Notes: generated by a model not told the origin, from the letters alone. Positions 7,647 through 16,908 are shown, counted from the first letter of the stretch. The stretch: DNA of 64,000 bases from Fusicatenibacter_A intestinipullorum (GCA_019117495.1 DWZP01000031.1:62001-126000), one strand, 5' to 3'. Made by a program: numbers and translations.

Positions 7647-8474
7647 ATGAATATGGAAGAAATGATCAATAAATATTTCCGTCCGGGCCGTTTGCCGCAT
7701 ATCTGGTGCCCAGGCTGCGGCAATGGCGTTGTTACCGGCAGCGTTGTTAAAGCTATTGCCAAACTCGATCTTTCCAAAGACGATGTGGCTGTAATTTCCG
7801 GTATCGGCTGCTCCAGCCGTGCTTCCGGCTATCTTGATTTTAATACCGTTCATTCAGCTCACGGCCGTGCTATTCCGGTTGCAACCGGCGTTAAACTGGC
7901 AGAGCCTAAACTGAATGTTATTGTTCTTACCGGTGACGGCGACGCTACCGCTATCGGCGGCAACCACTTCATTCATGCGTGCCGCCGCAATATCGACCTT
8001 ACCGTTGTTGTTTACAACAACAGCATTTACGGCATGACCGGCGGCCAGTATTCGCCGATGACTCCGTATCACAGCAAGGCAACCACCGCGCCTTACGGCA
8101 TGATTGAACCCGATTTTAACCTTGCCGAGCTTGCCAAAGCAGCAGGCGCAACCTTTGTTGCACGCTGCACAACCTTCCATGCGCAGATGCTGAGCGACCT
8201 TATCGTTAAAGGCATTCAGCACAAAGGCTTCAGCCTTATCGAAGCAGTATCTGCCTGCCCGATTTCCTTCGGACGCCAGAACAAAATGGGCGGCCCTGCC
8301 GAAATGATGATGTGGCAGCGCGACCATGCCGTTCCGGTTGCAGCCTGGGACAAACTGCCGGAAGAAAAACGCGAGGGCAAATTCCCGATTGGCGTTTTGT
8401 ATCAGGTAGAAGGCAGAAAAGAATACACCGAAGCCTATGATGAACTTATTGCCATGGCGCAGGGAGGTAAATAA
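7647..8474 (+). CDS. korB: 2-oxoacid:ferredoxin oxidoreductase, beta (TPP-binding) subunit
   Basis: A 275-aa TPP subunit. The N-terminal IWCPGCGNG provides cluster- or TPP-proximal cysteines, and the TPP/Mg motif runs from GDGDATAIGGNH (residue 96 on) to VVYNNSIYGMTGGQ (about 120-133). GAGT-like GIGCSSRA (about 51-58) is the usual CoA/TPP loop. Start ATG 7647 follows AAGGAGA. The last codons supply the SD (GGGAGG) of korC, two bases apart. Confidence 0.9.
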   Translation: MNMEEMINKYFRPGRLPHIWCPGCGNGVVTGSVVKAIAKLDLSKDDVAVISGIGCSSRASGYLDFNTVHSAHGRAIPVATGVKLAEPKLNVIVLTGDGDATAIGGNHFIHACRRNIDLTVVVYNNSIYGMTGGQYSPMTPYHSKATTAPYGMIEPDFNLAELAKAAGATFVARCTTFHAQMLSDLIVKGIQHKGFSLIEAVSACPISFGRQNKMGGPAEMMMWQRDHAVPVAAWDKLPEEKREGKFPIGVLYQVEGRKEYTEAYDELIAMAQGGK

Positions 8475-8475
8475 T

Positions 8476-9003
8476 ATGAAACATGAATTACGTTTATCCG
8501 GCACCGGCGGCCAGGGCCTTATCCTTGCCGGCATTATCTTAGCCGAAGCAGCACTTTTGGACGGCAAACTTGCTATCCAGTCGCAGTCCTACGGCCCAGA
8601 AGCACGCGGCGGTTCCTCTAAATCGGAAGTTATTATTTCCGAGGACGCCATTCACTTCCCGAAGGTCACCAAACCCGATTTGCTGCTTGCCATGAGCCAG
8701 GAAGCTGCCAATAAATATTCTCATGACCTTACCAAAGACAGCGTAATGATTACCGACAGCTTGTTTGTAAGCCAAGTGCCCGATTTTGGCGGCAAAGTTT
8801 ACGAACTGCCGATTACCCACAGCGCACGCGAAGGGCTGGGCAAAATTTTGTTTGCCAACATTGTTGCCCTTGGCGCACTGGTTAAATTAACCGGCGTTGT
8901 AAGCGCAGAAAGCCTTGAAAAAGCAGTTTTGAACCGCGTACCAAAAGGCACCGAGGACAAAAACCGCAAGGCTCTGCAAATTGGCATGGATTTAATTAAA
9001 TAA
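8476..9003 (+). CDS. korC: 2-oxoacid:ferredoxin oxidoreductase, gamma subunit
   Basis: The 175-aa gamma domain opens LRLSGTGGQGLILAG, the glycine-rich loop of this subunit, and contains SYGPEARGGSSKSEV, also characteristic. ATG 8476 is taken because GGGAGG is 7 bases upstream; a longer in-frame extension into korB (from 8437) has no SD and is rejected. It completes the complex and is followed by a strong terminator. Confidence 0.9.
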   Translation: MKHELRLSGTGGQGLILAGIILAEAALLDGKLAIQSQSYGPEARGGSSKSEVIISEDAIHFPKVTKPDLLLAMSQEAANKYSHDLTKDSVMITDSLFVSQVPDFGGKVYELPITHSAREGLGKILFANIVALGALVKLTGVVSAESLEKAVLNRVPKGTEDKNRKALQIGMDLIK

Positions 9004-9021
9004 TTAAGTTAGAGCGAAAAA

Positions 9022-9064
9022 TAAAAAAGCGGTATCCGGTATAAGACCGGGTACCGCTTTTTTG
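9022..9064 (+). terminator. Terminator of korDABC
   Basis: ATAAAAAAGCGGTA pairs with TACCGCTTTTTT around a CCGG/CCGG inner stem. Strong rho-independent terminator right after korC. Confidence 0.9.
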
Positions 9065-9170
9065 ATGATATTATTTTGCTGTAAAAAATGTAAGATTACA
9101 ACAAAAATTCGTTGTAATTTTTGATATAGCGTGTTATAGTGTATTTGTACTATGTTATGGAGGTGCGAGT

Positions 9171-10472
9171 ATGTACCGAGTTGCTATTGAAAAACTGTTA
9201 AAATGGAAAGAAAGCAAACGCCGTAAACCTTTGATTATAGAAGGGGCAAGACAGGTTGGAAAAACATGGTTGATGCAGGAGTTTGGGCGGCAAGCTTATG
9301 CTGAAACCGTTTATATTAACTTTGACTCTAATTCCAGAATGGCTAATTTATTTGCTTCTGATTTGGATGTAAATCGTTTAATTATGGGATTAGAGCTATA
9401 TGTTGGAAGAAAAATAAATTCTGACAATACATTATTGATTTTTGATGAGGTGCAGGAAGTACCTAGAGCTTTGGCATCTCTTAAATATTTTTATGAAAAT
9501 GCACCTGAATATCATATTGTTTGTGCAGGTTCATTGCTAGGCATCGCGTTGCACGAAGGAACATCATTTCCGGTAGGTAAGGTTGATTTTTTAAAGCTTT
9601 ATCCTTTATCGTTCAGAGAGTTTTTGATGGCAACAGCCAGAGAAGGTTATGCCAGATTGCTTGAACAGCATGATTTTCAGATGGTTACAAGCTTTAAACA
9701 GACATATATTGATGCTTTAAAACAATATTATTTTGTTGGCGGTATGCCTGAAGCTGTACAAAGTTTTGCAGAAAATAAAGATTTTAATGAAGTACGTGAA
9801 ATTCAAAAGAGGATACTTGCAGCTTATGAACAGGATTTTTCCAAACATGCTCCTAATGAGATTGTTCCTAAAATACGTATGCTTTGGAACAGTCTGCCAT
9901 CGCAGCTTGCCAAAGAGAATAAAAAGTTTATTTACGGAATTATTCGCGAAGGGGCACGCGCTAAAGAATATGAAACTGCTATTATGTGGTTGAGTGATTG
10001 TGGCCTTATTCATAAGGTTAGCAGAATAAATGCACCGGGTATTCCGTTAAAAGCTTATGAGGATTTTAAAGCCTTTAAACTGTTTGTGGTAGATGTGGGG
10101 CTTCTTGGTTGTATGGCTGGCCTTAGACAGGATACTTTACTTGATGGAAATGAGCTTTTTGCCGAGTTTAAAGGTGCACTTACAGAACAGTATGTTTGCC
10201 AGCAGCTTAAGACAATTGAAGATTTAGGAATATATTATTATACGAATGACAGAGGTTCCTGCGAAATTGATTTTGTTGTTGACACCGGAGTGCAGATAAT
10301 TCCTGTAGAAGTAAAGGCGGAGGTAAATCTTAGAGCTAAAAGTTTAAAAACTTATTATGAAAAATTTTCTCCGCAGGTTTCCATACGTACCTCAATGGCA
10401 GATTTTAAAAAAGAAAGCTGGCTTATTAATCTGCCGCTATATGCTATAGACGAACTTGTAGAAATTTGTTGA
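9171..10472 (+). CDS. AAA-type ATPase with DUF4143 C-terminal domain
   Basis: Walker A GARQVGKTW lies at about residues 24-32 and Walker B LLIFDEVQEV at about 88-97, then a sensor-like CAGSLLG and a C-terminal nuclease-like DUF4143 region with EIDFVVD...VEVKAE (about 364-384), a PD-(D/E)xK-like pattern. The family is common in gut bacteria and of uncertain function; links to mobile elements or defence have been suggested. ATG 9171 has GGAGG. Codon use is more AT-rich than korC, as in the next two genes, so this block probably arrived by transfer. Confidence 0.85.
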   Translation: MYRVAIEKLLKWKESKRRKPLIIEGARQVGKTWLMQEFGRQAYAETVYINFDSNSRMANLFASDLDVNRLIMGLELYVGRKINSDNTLLIFDEVQEVPRALASLKYFYENAPEYHIVCAGSLLGIALHEGTSFPVGKVDFLKLYPLSFREFLMATAREGYARLLEQHDFQMVTSFKQTYIDALKQYYFVGGMPEAVQSFAENKDFNEVREIQKRILAAYEQDFSKHAPNEIVPKIRMLWNSLPSQLAKENKKFIYGIIREGARAKEYETAIMWLSDCGLIHKVSRINAPGIPLKAYEDFKAFKLFVVDVGLLGCMAGLRQDTLLDGNELFAEFKGALTEQYVCQQLKTIEDLGIYYYTNDRGSCEIDFVVDTGVQIIPVEVKAEVNLRAKSLKTYYEKFSPQVSIRTSMADFKKESWLINLPLYAIDELVEIC

Positions 10473-10554
10473 AGACGGTATAGAAGCAGAGTTTATTTGA
10501 TAATTAGTAGATTTATATTGGAAAACGTTACTTGTTATAAGAAAGGATTGCGTT

Positions 10555-13107
10555 ATGAATATTGAAAACTATTTGCCAATTAGTATAGACGATTCAACGC
10601 CAGACAACAGAACTTTGATAATGCCGCATCAAGCGGAAGCAGTTAAGGCAATGACCTCATATTTTCAGCTGGATAAACGTAAAGAAAATCGTAGTGGTTT
10701 GGTTGTTATGCCAACAGGCAGTGGAAAAACATATACAGCAGTTAATTGGTTGCTTAATGATGCAGTTGTTAAGGGATATAGAGTAATTTGGTTGGTACAT
10801 CGGCAGGAATTAGTAGAACAGACATTTATGGAATTTAGAAAACAGGCACCAACATTAAAAGGTACAGGTGTAAAGAAATTACGAATAATTCCTGTGTCTG
10901 GAATGCATTTAGGAATGAACATGGCTTGCAGAGCAGATGTAAATGTTTGCAGTATTGCTTCTGTTGCAAATAAATATGGTTATAGGTTTATCGAAAGGAT
11001 GCTGGGAGTTCCAGGTAAAAACAAATGTGTGGTTGTAATTGATGAGGCACATCATGCAGTTTCTGCAAGCTATAGAAAGGTAATTACACGAATACAAAAA
11101 TTAAATCCAGCTATGGTATTGTTAGGGTTGACTGCTACTCCAACAAGAATGAATCAATCTGAATTACAGCGGCTTCAAAGTATATTTAATATCAATAAGA
11201 ACATTGCAAACAAAATTGGCTATAGAGGATATGTTTATGAAGTTACTTTGAAGCAGTTGTTGATGAGTGGCTTCTTAGCGCAACCACGCTATCAATCTGT
11301 AAAAACAGAAATTAACGGAGAAGTAGAATTTAATCTTACTGAAGGAGATAAGCTGTTCTTTGAACAGTTTGGAGAACTTTCAGAAAGATTAAAGGATCAA
11401 ATAGCAAAATCTTCTGCAAGAAATAAACTGATTGTAAAGCAGTATTTGGATAATAAAGATATATATGGAAAAACCATTGTATTTGCAGTAAATCAGATGC
11501 ACGCTGAAACTTTGTGCAATGAATTTAAAAATGCAGGTGTGGCTTGCGACTTTGCTGTATCATCCAGGAAAGATGCACAGCAAGTTATCAGGAATTTTAA
11601 GGAAAACAAATTTAATGTTCTTATCAATGTGCAAATATTAACAGAAGGCAGCGATGTGCCGGATATTCATACGGTATTTTTAACAAGAGAAACAAATAGC
11701 GAATCTTTGTTGATGCAAATGATAGGCAGAGGTTTGAGAGGAGAAAAGGCTGGCGGAACAAAAGATGCTTATATTGTGGCGTTTCATGATATATGGGATT
11801 CATTTATGACTTTTATGAATCCAAGAGATTTGGATATATTTGAAGACCTTCCGGAAGAATATAACCAAGATGAACCTAATGAAGTAATTGAAATAGCGCC
11901 AAACAATCCAGATGTTGAAGCTGAAAACGCAGAGAAAGAAAGCAGTGGTGAAACATCCGAAGAAAAAATTTCAGTTAGGGATATATACCTAAAATTGTAT
12001 GCAAGAGTAAGAACATCTATTTTATCCAAAAAGGATGTCCTTACTTTTCCTGTTGGCTGGTTCTCGGTTACTGATAAAAATAACAGTGACTACAGTTTAC
12101 TCGTATATGAAGGGCAAGAAGATGTTTATAAAACAATAGAAAATAACATTAAACTATTGAATAAGGTAGACCCAGAAATGTTATTAGAATTGTATTTTGC
12201 TGACTGTGAAGTTAAGCCGGAACTTGAAGAAATCGGTGATTTTTTGGATTATATTATTGAGACTGAAGAAATGCCTCCGTATTTTACGTTTGAAGAAAGA
12301 AGTATTTTAGATCCAGACATTGTTGCTAAAGATTTAGTTGAGAAATTTGGAAATAAAGCTACTGAAGCTCCTGGTCTTGAGTACATAGAAAAGGTATTTT
12401 ATGAAAATAAGATACTACAGCAAGTGTATAAGTTCTTTTTTGCATATCGTAAATCTGTTTTTGATTGCATCAAGCCCAAAAAAGATGCCATAATAGTTAC
12501 GAAGGATATTAGAGAAAAATATGAAATCGTTGATAATTATTTTAACCTGCAGGCATTGCTCGATGAAGTGTTGGCAATGTATCCGAAACTTAGTGCCGAT
12601 GGCTTAGTAAAATTGGGATGGAGTAAGAACGTAGTCAGAAATTGGTTTGCTTTGTGCCAAAAGGATAAAACAGGGACCTACTACCAAATTCATATCAACA
12701 AAATTCTATCATCACCAAAAGTTGATAAAGAGGTAATAAAATATCTGTTATTTCATGAGTTGCTGCATCAAAATGGATATTGGAATCACGATATCGAGTT
12801 TAGAAAAAGAGAGTGGCAGTATCCTAATTCAGCAGAATTGGACGGTCGTATTGACGGATTGTGGTTAGATTTTAAAATGGAAGGGTTGTATAAGGATTCG
12901 GTTGCAAATGAAATCCCAGACTTTGCTTTGAATGATGAGAATGTTGGCAATGAATTTTGTGTAGCTGATAATGAAGATAAAACAGATGATGAGAAATATG
13001 ACAAAAATGCAGCCGGAGTTCAAGAGGGATATCAATACTGTATGAATTGTGGATACAAGCTACCTATAACTGCAAACTTTTGCCAAAAATGCGGGACAAA
13101 GTGCTAA
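10555..13107 (+). CDS. DEAD/DEAH helicase fused to a SprT-like zinc metallopeptidase and zinc ribbon
   Basis: The 850-aa protein is a clear fusion. Residues 20-440 are an SF2 helicase: Walker A MPTGSGKTYTA (52-62), DEAH (about 163-166), GLTATPTR (motif III region) and IGRGLRG (motif VI). An acidic linker with NAEKESSGETSEEK follows (about 455-475). Residues about 680-780 are a SprT/YgjP-like domain with the zinc motif HELLHQNGYWNHD (HExxH at 734-738). The end has CMNCGY...CQKCGTKC, a zinc ribbon. A helicase coupled to a DNA-protein-crosslink-type protease suggests processing of protein-bound DNA or defence. ATG 10555 follows GAAAGGA. Function is inferred. Confidence 0.82.
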   Translation: MNIENYLPISIDDSTPDNRTLIMPHQAEAVKAMTSYFQLDKRKENRSGLVVMPTGSGKTYTAVNWLLNDAVVKGYRVIWLVHRQELVEQTFMEFRKQAPTLKGTGVKKLRIIPVSGMHLGMNMACRADVNVCSIASVANKYGYRFIERMLGVPGKNKCVVVIDEAHHAVSASYRKVITRIQKLNPAMVLLGLTATPTRMNQSELQRLQSIFNINKNIANKIGYRGYVYEVTLKQLLMSGFLAQPRYQSVKTEINGEVEFNLTEGDKLFFEQFGELSERLKDQIAKSSARNKLIVKQYLDNKDIYGKTIVFAVNQMHAETLCNEFKNAGVACDFAVSSRKDAQQVIRNFKENKFNVLINVQILTEGSDVPDIHTVFLTRETNSESLLMQMIGRGLRGEKAGGTKDAYIVAFHDIWDSFMTFMNPRDLDIFEDLPEEYNQDEPNEVIEIAPNNPDVEAENAEKESSGETSEEKISVRDIYLKLYARVRTSILSKKDVLTFPVGWFSVTDKNNSDYSLLVYEGQEDVYKTIENNIKLLNKVDPEMLLELYFADCEVKPELEEIGDFLDYIIETEEMPPYFTFEERSILDPDIVAKDLVEKFGNKATEAPGLEYIEKVFYENKILQQVYKFFFAYRKSVFDCIKPKKDAIIVTKDIREKYEIVDNYFNLQALLDEVLAMYPKLSADGLVKLGWSKNVVRNWFALCQKDKTGTYYQIHINKILSSPKVDKEVIKYLLFHELLHQNGYWNHDIEFRKREWQYPNSAELDGRIDGLWLDFKMEGLYKDSVANEIPDFALNDENVGNEFCVADNEDKTDDEKYDKNAAGVQEGYQYCMNCGYKLPITANFCQKCGTKC

Positions 13108-13158
13108 ATAAGGTAAACCTGTTATTAATAAAGAAGCTTAGGCTAATGGAGGCATTAT

Positions 13159-14193
13159 ATGAATTTAATCGGAATAGAAGTTATTCATAAAAGTTTTGGA
13201 AACGGAAGCGTTGTAGAACAATCAGATGAGTATATTACAATTAAATTTCTGATAGGTATTAAAAAGTTTTTGTATCCTGATGCATTTGAAAATTTTTTGA
13301 GTATTACTAATTTACAAATACAAGAAAAGATTAATACTGAAATTGAAGAAAAAAAGCGAAAATTTGCTGAAGAAAAGGATAGAAAGCAAGCATCGCAGAA
13401 GAATTTAATGAAAGTTGGTAAACAGACAAAGCTAATAGCATCAAGAAATAAGAGAACATATTCCAAAGAAAACATTGCTTTCAAATGTAATTTCTGTAAT
13501 GGCGGAAAGCGCGATAATGGTATCGGCTTCTGCGGTGCCTGCTCAGATGAAATTATAAGATACAATATTGAAGTGGCCAAACATAATTGGTGTTGTGACG
13601 AGGAATCTCCTTGCAGTCAATATTATCGTGGTATAATTGACAGAAAAACGCTTGATAATTATATGTTAGATAATGGTTTTGTATGTTATGAAAGTCAAAT
13701 GTTAAGAAGTTGGGCCGCATTTGCAGGTTATGCGCTGACAAAAGAGAATTATCAAAGACCGATGAAACTAAACAAGGTTCAAATTAATAGTTTGGCAATA
13801 CTTACTACAAGAGAACCATATGCACCGGAAAAAGATAGATTTGTGTTTGGCGTTTTTATAGTTGACGAAGCGTACGAAGGCGATAATAGAGAACAAGGCT
13901 ATGTGACAACATCTTCTAAATATAAATTGAGTTTATCGCTTGACGATGCTAAAAAAATTCTTTTCTGGAATTATTATCATAATGATAATGCTCCAGAAAA
14001 AGTGGTATGGTCGCAAGGGTTGCACAGGTATATTACAAACTTACAAGCAGCTTGTATTTTAAGGGATATTGCCAAAATTAAAGAAAACACTTCTGATGAA
14101 CAGTTAGCAAAGGAATTTTTAGAATATTTCTGTAAAATTAACAGGCTTGAAATAAGAGAAATATCCAAAGCAGATGGAGCCTTAAAACGATGA
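13159..14193 (+). CDS. Cys-rich protein with N-terminal CarD/Tudor-like segment, unknown function
   Basis: The first 50 residues (GIEVIHKSFGNGSVVEQ...ITIKF) resemble the small beta-barrel of CarD/UvrD-Tudor type modules, which bind RNA polymerase or nucleic acids. A charged coiled segment (about 55-90) follows. Then CNFCNGG...GFCGAC (about 110-130) and CCDEESPCSQYYRG (about 150) suggest one or two metal sites. The C-terminal half (about 200-330) is unassigned. It starts 51 bases after the helicase-peptidase with GGAGG before ATG 13159, so the two are probably one transcription unit and one pathway. I do not recognise the family. Confidence 0.65.
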   Translation: MNLIGIEVIHKSFGNGSVVEQSDEYITIKFLIGIKKFLYPDAFENFLSITNLQIQEKINTEIEEKKRKFAEEKDRKQASQKNLMKVGKQTKLIASRNKRTYSKENIAFKCNFCNGGKRDNGIGFCGACSDEIIRYNIEVAKHNWCCDEESPCSQYYRGIIDRKTLDNYMLDNGFVCYESQMLRSWAAFAGYALTKENYQRPMKLNKVQINSLAILTTREPYAPEKDRFVFGVFIVDEAYEGDNREQGYVTTSSKYKLSLSLDDAKKILFWNYYHNDNAPEKVVWSQGLHRYITNLQAACILRDIAKIKENTSDEQLAKEFLEYFCKINRLEIREISKADGALKR

Positions 14194-14295
14194 AAATTTA
14201 TGCGCGATAGTGACAGGCATGCTCCTTATATACGGATTTAATTAAAGTGTAGAAGAAAATTAATTATTTAAGCGAATCTAGGTTTTTAATAATAA

Positions 14296-14338
14296 AAAAG
14301 CTTATTTAAGATGGTTGTTATAAAACATCAGAATAAGC
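14296..14338 (-). terminator. Weak hairpin, possible terminator on the minus strand
   Basis: GCTTATT (14300-14306) pairs with AATAAGC (14332-14338), with GATG/CATC inside. On the minus strand it is followed by TTTTTTATT. It would act as a second stop behind the HAD gene terminator. The rest of 14194-14411 holds nothing recognisable. Confidence 0.4.
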
Positions 14339-14411
14339 TCAAAAAGAAATCTTTAAATATATTAAATTATAATAATAGTGCTAAATAAAAGACTTGTTTT
14401 TGGAAGTTTGT

Positions 14412-14441
14412 AAAACCCGTCCATTTTTATGGACGGGTTTT
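14412..14441. terminator. Strong bidirectional terminator
   Basis: AAAACCCGTCCA (14412-14423) and TGGACGGGTTTT (14430-14441), loop TTTTTA. It follows the HAD phosphatase gene on the minus strand and could also stop plus-strand readthrough. Confidence 0.88.
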
Positions 14442-14459
14442 GTGCTTTGATAAGCTGCG

Positions 14460-15128
14460 TTATGCAAGTTTGTTTTGCCCGCAGATAAGTTTTACAACAT
14501 CCAGCGGCGCAGTGCAGATAAAATCGGCGCCTGCTTCTTCAAGTTCGCCGGGCGCGGCATAGCCGTAACGCACACCGATGGTTTTAAGTCCGCATTTTTT
14601 AGCGCCGGTAATATCCTGGCTGCGGTCGCCTATCATCAGTGCCTGCGCTTTGGCAGCGCCTGCCAGCCCAAAGTGTTTCAGGGCATCGTCAATAACATCG
14701 GCCTTGGTGGGCAGCGAGCCGTTAAAATCCGGCCCGGTAATATAAGTAAAGTATTGGGTTAAATTAAAATAATCCGTTACGCGGCGGGCAAATTCCACGG
14801 GCTTACTGGTGGCAACGGCAAGCGTAAAGCCGTTTGCTTTAAGCTGGGCAAGCATTTCCGGCACGCCGGGGTACACTTTGTTTTCGTAAATACCGGTGTC
14901 CTTAAAACGCTCGCGGTATTTGGCGGTGCATAAACGGGCTTCTTCTTCCGTCATGCCGTAAAACTTCATAAAACTTTCAATTAAAGGCGGGCCAATAAAG
15001 GGGCGCAGGGTGTTTAAATCCGGCACCTTAATGCCGCGCGCTTCAAGGGCGTACTGCACACATTTGGTTATGCCTTCGGCAGAATCGGTTAGAGTACCGT
15101 CCAAATCGAAGAAAATATATTTAAACAT
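14460..15128 (-). CDS. HAD family hydrolase, phosphoglycolate-phosphatase-like
   Basis: Motif I FDLDGTLTDS has the nucleophile Asp8 and acid/base Asp10. Motif II is VATSKP (about 103-108), and motif III/IV are KADVIDDAL and MIGDRSQDITGA (about 163-174). The 222-aa length and alpha-helical cap match the Gph/PgmB-type subfamily, cytosolic phosphatases of small phosphate esters. The exact substrate is not readable. It diverges from the AlaX-like gene. Confidence 0.85.
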   Translation of the reverse strand: MFKYIFFDLDGTLTDSAEGITKCVQYALEARGIKVPDLNTLRPFIGPPLIESFMKFYGMTEEEARLCTAKYRERFKDTGIYENKVYPGVPEMLAQLKANGFTLAVATSKPVEFARRVTDYFNLTQYFTYITGPDFNGSLPTKADVIDDALKHFGLAGAAKAQALMIGDRSQDITGAKKCGLKTIGVRYGYAAPGELEEAGADFICTAPLDVVKLICGQNKLA

Positions 15129-15140
15129 GAAATTACTCCT

Positions 15141-15168
15141 TTGCTATTTTTACAAGAGTAATTATAAT
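15141..15168 (+). promoter_or_regulatory. Promoter of the alanyl-tRNA editing gene
   Basis: TTGCTA (15141-15146), 16 bases, TATAAT (15163-15168), 37 bases upstream of ATG 15205. It overlaps the leader of the divergent HAD gene. Confidence 0.6.
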
Positions 15169-15204
15169 ATAAGCATAGATTGTTTTACAAGTGAGGGGTT
15201 TAAA

Positions 15205-16389
15205 ATGACAGAAAAATTATTTGAAAACGACGCTTATTTATGGGAATGTGAGGCTGTGGTTACCGCCTGCGAACCCTGCAAAAACGGTTTTGCCGTTGAG
15301 CTTGACAAAACGGTGTTCTTCCCCGAAGGGGGCGGGCAGCTCAGCGACCGCGGCAAGCTGGGCGAGGCTGCTGTTACGCACGTGGCGGAAGAAGGCGGGC
15401 GCATTCTGCACTTTTGCGATAAGCCGCTTGCCGTTGGCAGCACCGTTAAAGCCGTGGTTGACGGCGTGGTGCGCCTTGACCATATGCAGCAGCACTGCGG
15501 CGAACATATTTTGTCTTACGCGGCGTGGAAGCTGTTTGGCGCAAACAATATCGGCTTTCATATGAGCGAAGGGCTGGTAACGATTGACCTCGACAAGGAA
15601 CTGACGCCGGATGAGCTGGCGCAGACGGAGGATTTTGCCAACCGTGAAATCTGGCTGGATAAGCCCATCAGCGTAAGCTATGTGCCGCACACTGCTTTAG
15701 ATAACTACACCATGCGCAAAAAGAACACCAGGCTGACGGGCACGCTGCGTTTGGTAAGCGTGGAAGGCGGCGATATCTGCACCTGCTGCGGCACGCACCC
15801 GAACAGAACGGGCGCGGTGGGCAGCATTCGCATTATAAGTGCGGAAAAACATAAACAGGGGCAGCGCATAAGCTTTTTGTGCGGGCGCTGGGCGCTGGAG
15901 GATGCACGCCGCAAAAATGCCGCGCTGCGCAAAACAGGGCAGATGCTTTCGGTTAAAACGGAGCAGGTTCCTGACGCGGTGCAGCGTTTAAAAGGCGAAA
16001 TTGCCGACCTGAACGCACGCCTTAAAGAAAAAACAATGGCGCTTTATGACGCGCAGCTGCCGCAGTTTTTAAGCACGGCTCGCGTATTGCCGGACGGCAG
16101 CCGTTTTGTTGTGGTAACGCCTGAAGATACCGGCGCGGCGGAAGCCAAACTGCTGCTGCAAAAGGTAACTGCCATGGAAAACCTGCTGGTAGGCATAGTT
16201 TACGAGGCAGGCGGCAGGGTAAACTATATGTTCGGCCACTCGGACGGCGTTAACGCCGACTGCCGCGAATACTGCAAAAAAGCAAACGAAATTTTTAACG
16301 GGCGCGGCGGCGGCAAGCCCGATTTTGCGCAGGGCAGCGGCAGCAGCACGGAGGACTGGCAGCAAAAAGCACATACTTTATTGATGTGA
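15205..16389 (+). CDS. Alanyl-tRNA editing protein (AlaX-like with DHHA1 domain)
   Basis: The protein matches the editing half of alanyl-tRNA synthetase: zinc ligands HCGEH (97-101) and CCGTH (Cys194/His198), GGGQLSDRG for the editing pocket (42-50), then a helical linker (about 240-290) and a DHHA1-like C-terminus with GGGKPDFAQGSG. It hydrolyses Ser- or Gly-tRNA(Ala) in trans. The 394-aa length fits the large AlaX form. ATG 15205 follows GAGGGG; an upstream in-frame extension overlaps the divergent gene and is rejected. Confidence 0.88.
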   Translation: MTEKLFENDAYLWECEAVVTACEPCKNGFAVELDKTVFFPEGGGQLSDRGKLGEAAVTHVAEEGGRILHFCDKPLAVGSTVKAVVDGVVRLDHMQQHCGEHILSYAAWKLFGANNIGFHMSEGLVTIDLDKELTPDELAQTEDFANREIWLDKPISVSYVPHTALDNYTMRKKNTRLTGTLRLVSVEGGDICTCCGTHPNRTGAVGSIRIISAEKHKQGQRISFLCGRWALEDARRKNAALRKTGQMLSVKTEQVPDAVQRLKGEIADLNARLKEKTMALYDAQLPQFLSTARVLPDGSRFVVVTPEDTGAAEAKLLLQKVTAMENLLVGIVYEAGGRVNYMFGHSDGVNADCREYCKKANEIFNGRGGGKPDFAQGSGSSTEDWQQKAHTLLM

Positions 16390-16504
16390 AAATAAAATAA
16401 AGCAATTAACGGGGCATAATAAAAAGTTATGCTCCGTTTTGGTTTATAAAGGCGGTTAAAAAACTTTTTACCTCTTTTTTTCACTATTTTGTCAAAAAAG
16501 GTAC

Positions 16505-16532
16505 TTGCATTTTTACAAATAACGGATATAAT
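16505..16532 (+). promoter_or_regulatory. groESL promoter
   Basis: TTGCAT (16505-16510), 16 bases, TATAAT (16527-16532). The CIRCE operator begins 11 bases past the -10 box, over the expected start point. Confidence 0.8.
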
Positions 16533-16543
16533 AATAATTGTAG

Positions 16544-16570
16544 TTAGCACTCGAAGAAAGTGAGTGCTAA
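16544..16570 (+). promoter_or_regulatory. CIRCE operator (HrcA binding site)
   Basis: TTAGCACTC, 9 bases, GAGTGCTAA: a perfect match to the CIRCE consensus. It marks groESL as HrcA-repressed and heat-inducible. hrcA itself is not in the window. Confidence 0.97.
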
Positions 16571-16623
16571 CAAGATAAAACGAAATTAATACTAACGTAA
16601 CTATATTGAAAGGGGAATTACAA

Positions 16624-16908
16624 ATGTTGAAACCATTAGCAGACCACATTGTTGTAGAAATTACTACTAAAGAAGAAAAAACTGCCAGCGGTATTTACCT
16701 TCCCGATACTGCTTCCAAAGAACGCCCGCAGACCGGCAAAGTAATTGCTGTCGGCGCAGGCCGCGTGCTTGATAACGGCACCCGCGTTGCTCCGGAAGTT
16801 AAAGTTGGCGAAGAAGTTGTTTTTGCAAAATATTCCGGAACCGAATTTAAACTTGACGGCAAAGAATATTTGATTTTGAGCGAACACGACGTACTTGCCG
16901 TACTGTAA
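16624..16908 (+). CDS. groES: Co-chaperonin GroES
   Basis: The 94-aa protein has the GroES fold: MLKPLADHIVVE at the N-terminus, the mobile loop KTASGIYLPDTASKERPQ (about 20-37) that docks on GroEL, and the C-terminal ILSEHDVLAVL. ATG 16624 is preceded by AAAGGGGA; the in-frame TTG 16606 is upstream of the SD and rejected. First gene of the CIRCE-controlled operon, 31 bases before groEL. Confidence 0.96.
   Translation: MLKPLADHIVVEITTKEEKTASGIYLPDTASKERPQTGKVIAVGAGRVLDNGTRVAPEVKVGEEVVFAKYSGTEFKLDGKEYLILSEHDVLAVL

Noticed and set aside
6738..7853. 371-aa minus-strand frame opposite korA
   Set aside because: Crosses the korA/korB boundary without regard to signals; composition is that of an antisense shadow.
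8437..8475. Upstream extension of korC
   Set aside because: Overlaps the korB end without an SD; GGGAGG fits ATG 8476.
15010..15204. Upstream extension of the alanyl-tRNA editing gene
   Set aside because: It runs into the divergent HAD gene and crosses the promoter; the SD supports ATG 15205.
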